This document shows, in pieces, positions 58,622-64,000 of a DNA stretch of 64,000 nucleotides; the stretch's first letter is position 1; the number at the start of each line of letters is the position of its first letter. The DNA is from Abelmoschus esculentus (Eukaryota; Streptophyta; Magnoliopsida; Malvales; Malvaceae). The notes below the pieces were generated by a model, which saw only the letters and a list, made by a program, of their open reading frames with translations, made no database searches and was not told where the DNA came from. A program made the translations under genes and the position numbers. The stretch is from the NCBI GenBank assembly GCA_035048815.1, contig JAUCBN010000036.1, positions 8,628,001-8,692,000 on the forward strand, read 5' to 3'.

Positions 58622-61600
58622 TGTAATCCCCTCAACCCGATCTAGACGTCACCCGACTCGAACGAGTTACATGGGGAATACCAAAGGTAATCCGGAGACT
58701 CGCCTCGATAAACAATCTTATTTTTTCTTTTTATCTTATCTAAATGATTTAATTAGATCCTACGTGTTCATGCAAGGAATGAGTTCATTTGCAACAGAAA
58801 AACATGTGAAATGAGTCCTAATTTTATCGAACATGTTTTAGGGACCTAATTGTAATTTTTAATAAATTTGTACTCGAATTATGAAATTAAGATTATCATT
58901 ATTAAAACAAGTTCATTACATGCTTGTATCTCAAATTTTAGCTTAAAACGAGGTCTACAAGTCATCTAATTGGTTCCTCAAAGTTTAGTGACTAAAATGT
59001 AAGTTTTTACGGTTTAACATAGCCTAAAATGACTTTAATGGACAGGGGTATCGAAACCCTTAAGGGTTGTTTCAAAACCAGTTAAAATTATAAAGGGGTT
59101 CCAAAATGGTGCTTAAGTGTTTCAGAATTCCCTCAATCACTCAGATAATGACCTGTGAGACAAGCCCACGTTTCCATATAATTGAAGGACCATTCTGATA
59201 CCATTATGCTACTATGAAGGTTGGTATCGAAACTAAAATGAACCGCATCGATATGCTTGGGAATTTTACACTACTATATTGAAACCAGTTCATGTGTTTT
59301 CGATACCCATGATTAATTTTCCAGAAAATTATCGTATTTTTGCCTAGTTATTGGTACCCTATGAATAGGTATCAGAACCTCTGCCCAGAAAATGCAGATT
59401 ACACATGTTTCATACCTTAACCGAAAAACTAGGGTTCACTAGATGCATATTAGACCCTATAGGTACAAACCACACTTCAAACATCATCTCTAAATCCATA
59501 AACACCTAATTCCATACACAAAACACATAATTCATAGGCATAATTCAACTATAACGAACAAGGCATACCATACTTCAAAATTTCATATCAAATCTCATAT
59601 AACTCAATATCATAATAAGTTCAATAACCAATAGCTCCAAAACAGGATTCCAACTCAAAAGTTCTATATTCCATTGCTCTCAAGTACCTAGGTCCAAAAC
59701 TTAAGAAAAAACATACTTGAGCTAAGAAAATACGATAAATAGGCAAAATGACTCCTTTGCTTTCTGGTTGCTTCAACATTTACTTATTTGCATTACAAGG
59801 AAAAGAGAGAGGTTAAGCTTGAAGCTCAATGAGGGTAATAAAACATTTAAAATCATCACTTGCAATGCAGCCCATAAGTACTCAATCTTGTCAAAGTAAA
59901 ACATGTCATGTTTGTTTAAAAACAATGTAAACATGGCCATCAATGCTAACAGTAAAACCAACAAGTGTTATCAAAATCATGACTCTCATGCCAACATAAA
60001 TTACCGGTAAATCACTTTTAAAGGTCATCTCATGCTTTCAAAGTAAAACAAGGCTAACATGCTATTCACCTAGCAAAGCCTAATAGAATATAACACTTGC
60101 AATTACAAAATGAAAACATAAATTTATATTGGTGCTAGTGATCCGATTTGTACTACTCCAAATCGTTAGGATAAACGGACAACTGAATGTTAGTACTACT
60201 TTTAGAGCATGCGCATGTTGATACTACTCTCAACATGAATTATCTCACCTTGGTGTCCGGTGACAGTACTACTCCTATCAACCTGGATGTGACAGTACTA
60301 CTCCTATCACACAACATTAGACTAAATTCCAAAATGCAACACACAAGGACTTTAAACACGTACCACTTTTGAATATTTATAGTGCATTCTAGATCCTATT
60401 GATCGATCAACTTATTCCATAAGGTTCATCACTTAACTAGCCAATATATTATCAAAAACTAATGTTCATCTTAATTCAAAACAAAATTAAATACATGTTT
60501 CCCAATATTTCAAGTTTCAAAATAAACCGATAAAATCACATTTATCTTAATTTTTAAAATAAAACCATGGAAGCATCAATTGTATAGCAAAACCATTATA
60601 AAACAATAACATAATCATTAAATCACCATACATAAACATCTATGCAAAATCAACACTATGCATGACAAAGTACATAGTAAAAAAAGCATACAATAATATG
60701 AGAACCTTTGCGAAAACTTAAACGTTTACTTTCGAGTATATGGAGGTTTTTAGACCTTCCCTACACTCCCAAACCTATGTAAAATAGGTTTAAAACACTG
60801 CCGAAGCAGACACTCTCATAAACCACTCATCGATAACCGTTTCCTGCTCGCTAAGCCACCGAAACGAACCGAAACACCTTCAAACGTGATCTCCTAACTC
60901 TTGTCCAGTTTCAAGCATCAAAACCAAGGGGTTTAATGCTCCTAAACACAAAAGAAACCCTCAAGTCGGATCCCTACACAACAGCCCTTAAAATCTATCA
61001 AAACCTAAACCAAAAACTTTCCGAAACACACCAAACTTCACCTAAGCCTATAGTATGGGATTAGGGATTTTAACAACACCATACAAAAATCCTAAAATAT
61101 TAAAAATAATCCATTTAAGATCCAAAACAATGGGTAAAAACCCTTGAATGAAAATTGAGATTTTTATCCGAAAAACTAATTTTTATGAATTTAAAGGATA
61201 AAAACGTTTATTCCAAGCCAAAAACTTGAGAATTTCAGTAAAGAACTTTTATTTTCTAAAGGGTTGACGAAGCCTCACCTCTAAAACTGATCCAATCGCG
61301 TTTTGGTTTTTAAACGACAAAACGATGAGAAAACTAAAAAATTTGAAGAAGAAAAATTGTAATAATTATTGAAAACGGAATTAATTGAAAATGGACGAGT
61401 TTTTACCTTGAAAACTTGTTGAACGACTGTCTCTAATGAGTAAAAACCAAAATTAGAAAAAAAGATGTTATGTTTAGGTTATTTAAAAAGGGTTTTAGAG
61501 TTTAAAATTAAGTTTAATTAAGTTAATTAGTTTAAAATAAAATTTTGGTCTTAATTAATTAAAATCAGGAAAGCCTAGACTAGATAGGATTATAATTGGA

Positions 61601-61881
61601 TCAAAGCCCCTTAAAGATTCAAAGTTTTGGTTTGTTTTATAAAATTTTCTTCGAATTTTCAATTTTTACAAAATGATCACTAATCTCAAAATCTTAGGGT
61701 TTCAAAGGTCTATTTTCAAAATTGATTTGACCAAAGTCAAATATATGTTAAATAAAGATTTTAGAATATTTTCCCTCAATTTATATCGATTGAAAACTAA
61801 TTTTTAAGTATTTAATCCTGAATTAGGCTAAACCGATAAAACTAGCCCACTAACTTCTAAGCCCATTTTTGAGGCGTTACA
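58622..61881 (-). repeat. Solo chromovirus-type LTR E inserted in the LINE
   Basis: 3260 bp. Minus strand starts TGTAACGCCTC at 61881 and ends GGGATTACA at 58622. Perfect 5-bp target duplication CCAAA (58617-58621, 61882-61886). The LINE RNase H frame closes across it. Contains TATCGAAAC motifs at 59046-59385 and a TACTACTC minisatellite at about 60145-60315. No internal retroelement genes. Confidence 0.9.
60145..60315 (+). repeat. Degenerate repeat with TACTACTC cores
   Basis: Five copies of a GTACTACTC-like core within 170 bp, the last two in a clear ~30-bp unit (GTGACAGTACTACTCCTATC). Inside solo LTR E at a place comparable to the minisatellite of LTR F. Confidence 0.6.
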
Positions 61882-64000
61882 CCAAAGCACTATCAGCCAA
61901 ACTGTTTGATTTTCTATTTAAAATCTAAGCAACCTCTATATTATCCACTTCAAGTTCCACTTAACGATAGCTTAATCTCCTTGCATGAAAGAGGATGTCA
62001 TGAGTAGTTCATAACTCAAACATAATCACCGAACAACAACCGAGACTCCTTATAAAACCAAAGATCCAAATCCCTTGATTATCTCTCAAGACCTCACCTC
62101 CAGTATCCATATTATCTAAACCATATACCGCCCCATCAACATTATCTTTGATCCAACCTATACGAGGACATTGCCAAACTCCCAGCTCACAAGATCGATT
62201 CATAGAAGCCACCGGTACAAAAGAAGCCATAAACTCTGTCGTTAAATGATCACCCTTACTTCTTAAGTCTTCTTGTTAAGTATAAAGAGGATCCAATGTT
62301 CTGATGCACCTATGTTTCCATAAAAGCCAACAGTAAACAGAGAATCTTATCTCTCAGTTCAACAGATTTAGGACAAAAGATCCCTTATTGGTCAAGTTAC
62401 AACGAAACCAATCCATAAAGGGAGTAGACAAACATTCATGTAAACGTGAGGATGAATAACATAATGTCATAAGCTAATGGCCACGGGCAAATACGCAAAA
62501 TATAATTAGTATTCTCTAGTCCATAAGAACAAAGAAAACAATCTCTAGAATTGGTAAGGTGACGCCGAACTCGCTCATCATTAGTTAATAGAAGATTTTA
62601 GATGGCAAGCCACAAAAAACTATCACCCATGGTGCAATTCAAAGTGACCAAACCTTCCTCCATTTAAACTCACAAGTAGTCACCAACTTAGAATTAAACG
62701 AAGCGTATGAAGAACAAGTAAAGAAACTCTGATTGGCTTCCCACCGCCTTCCAGGAAGATCTTTACCCAATTAATCCCTAGGAGGAAGTAATGCAACAAT
62801 TTTATGAAGAATATGTGTGGGAAAAAACATCTCAAATCTAGGTCAATCTCACATACCATTCTGATCGACCATATCAAACAACAAAGTCGGAGGAAGGAGT
62901 CTCAGAACCTAGATAATGATCATACCAAAAGTCTATACTCCGACCATCTCTAACATGCCAACAAATGCTCTCCTTAATGTCCTCCCAAATGGCAAAAATT
63001 CTAGTCCATAATCTTGATACATTACCGGAACATATAGACAAATGGAGCACATCAGTTCAACCTTATTTAGCCTTCATCACTCGAACCCATAATTTATCTT
63101 GATCCGTTACTAATCGAAAAACGATCTTCATCATAAAAACCAATATCCAAAGGGTTAGACATACTCTTCCAAGATACTAATGATATACTCCGTTTTCCAT
63201 TATTACCACTAGGCAAATTAACGAATAATCTTTTCTATTTCCGCACAAACACCTTTTTAAACCCATACTGATTGCATGATATACATAGGGATTGCTTGTA
63301 ACAAAGATTTAGCAAGTGTGATTCTTTCAACTAAAGACAAAGATTTAGTCGTCCATCCAGATAACCGATTAGCCATTTTATTAAGCATATAAGTAAATAT
63401 AGCCTTTGCCACACGCTTATGAAAAAGAGGAATTCCTAAGTATTGACCCAGATCATTAACCAACTAAAAACCAAAATCTTTAGCCAAAGAAAGGCGAGAA
63501 TCCATATCACAATTCTTGAAAAAGTAAACTTGGGTTTTAGCGATGTTAACTTTATGTCGAGAATCAGAACAAAAAATTGTAAAACTTCTCTAACCACATT
63601 TAACTGATTTCTACTTGCCTTAGCAAATAAGATTAAGAACATCTGTAAAAAGAAAAAAAAAGATGTGACAATCCAGGGCCATGACGAGCAAGATGTATCA
63701 GTTTCTAATCATCCCTTATAACTCTTCGTAGAATTGTCTGAGATAGTCTTTCCATACATAAGACAAACAAATAAGGGGATAAAGTATCTCCTTGACGGAT
63801 ACCCCAATAAGGTTTAAAAGAATTGGATAACTCACCATTATCCGTGATTTATCTACCTGGCATAAAGCTTGATTAAGTAAAATCGATCCACTTGAAAATA
63901 AAAGGCTTTAGACGAATAACCACAATCTTTGTAATAATCTTATATAGCACAGTACATAAGATTATTGGACGAAATTGGCTTATAAACTCAAGATTCTCAA
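61882..64000 (-). pseudogene. LINE (L1-type) ORF2: RT, zf-RVT and RNase H, decayed, runs off window
   Basis: Minus strand from 64000. Reverse transcriptase: SQFRPIILCTVLYKIITK near 63990-63930, FMPGR near 63860, then GIRQGDTLSPYLFVLCMERL near 63800-63745, a wrecked FADD box near 63640, LGQYLGIPLFHKRV and LSGWTTKSLSLVERITLAKS (63450-63300). The C-terminal zinc-knuckle-type domain has LTNDERVRRHLTNSRDC near 62600-62545. RNase H has WQCPRIGWIKDNVDGAVYG near 62174-62118. Between the PGR block and the RQGD block about 100 residues are missing, so an internal deletion of a few hundred bp is inferred. Many stops. ORF1 would lie beyond the right edge. Confidence 0.82.

Overview
The window looks like a transposon-rich stretch of a eudicot nuclear genome. 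It is AT-rich, one host gene has canonical GT-AG introns, and almost everything else is nested retrotransposon and DNA-transposon debris. Several retroelement ORFs resemble proteins I remember from cotton (Gossypium, Malvaceae). That species guess is from memory and only moderately certain.

Layout. (1) 21-1090, minus strand: the first four exons of a cytosolic ATP-dependent phosphoenolpyruvate carboxykinase gene (PCK1 type). It runs off the left edge, and its upstream region fills 1091-2562. (2) 2563-22220: an old Copia element on the minus strand, now in four visible pieces. It is broken by a hAT-type MITE (8-bp target duplication), a solo LTR (5-bp target duplication) and element C, and is abutted on its left by element A. 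(3) 22221-33686: a plus-strand chromovirus-type Ty3/Gypsy element with very long LTRs. Its gag is missing, its pol is decayed and its 3' LTR is cut. (4) 33687-41886: element D, minus strand, the most complete member of the family of elements A and C. (5) 41887-58190: AT-rich, gene-poor DNA holding nested hAT MITEs, inverted-repeat MITEs, two tRNA-derived SINE copies, a Copia LTR with primer-binding site, part of another chromovirus-type LTR with a minisatellite, and a 1-kb palindrome. (6) 58191-64000: a minus-strand LINE interrupted by a 3.26-kb solo LTR with a perfect CCAAA target duplication.

The most interesting component is the LTR family of elements A, C and D plus solo LTR B. It has 1.28-1.34 kb LTRs, a tRNA-Asp type primer-binding site, and Athila-like Gag with a CX2CX3HX4C knuckle. 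In A and D the Gag-protease reading frame ends at the same place, just after the protease domain. About 0.5 kb later a second frame of roughly 490-505 codons begins. Neither reverse transcriptase nor integrase is present in any copy. A hairpin with an AGGA loop followed by a purine-rich tract occurs twice per element, once at the 3' LTR and once about 0.8 kb upstream. All copies are decayed. The shared architecture suggests a non-autonomous lineage mobilised by an Athila-type partner, not independently deleted autonomous elements.

Apart from PCK1 I see no convincing host gene, no tRNA or rRNA gene and no CRISPR array. Boundaries marked approximate were read by eye.
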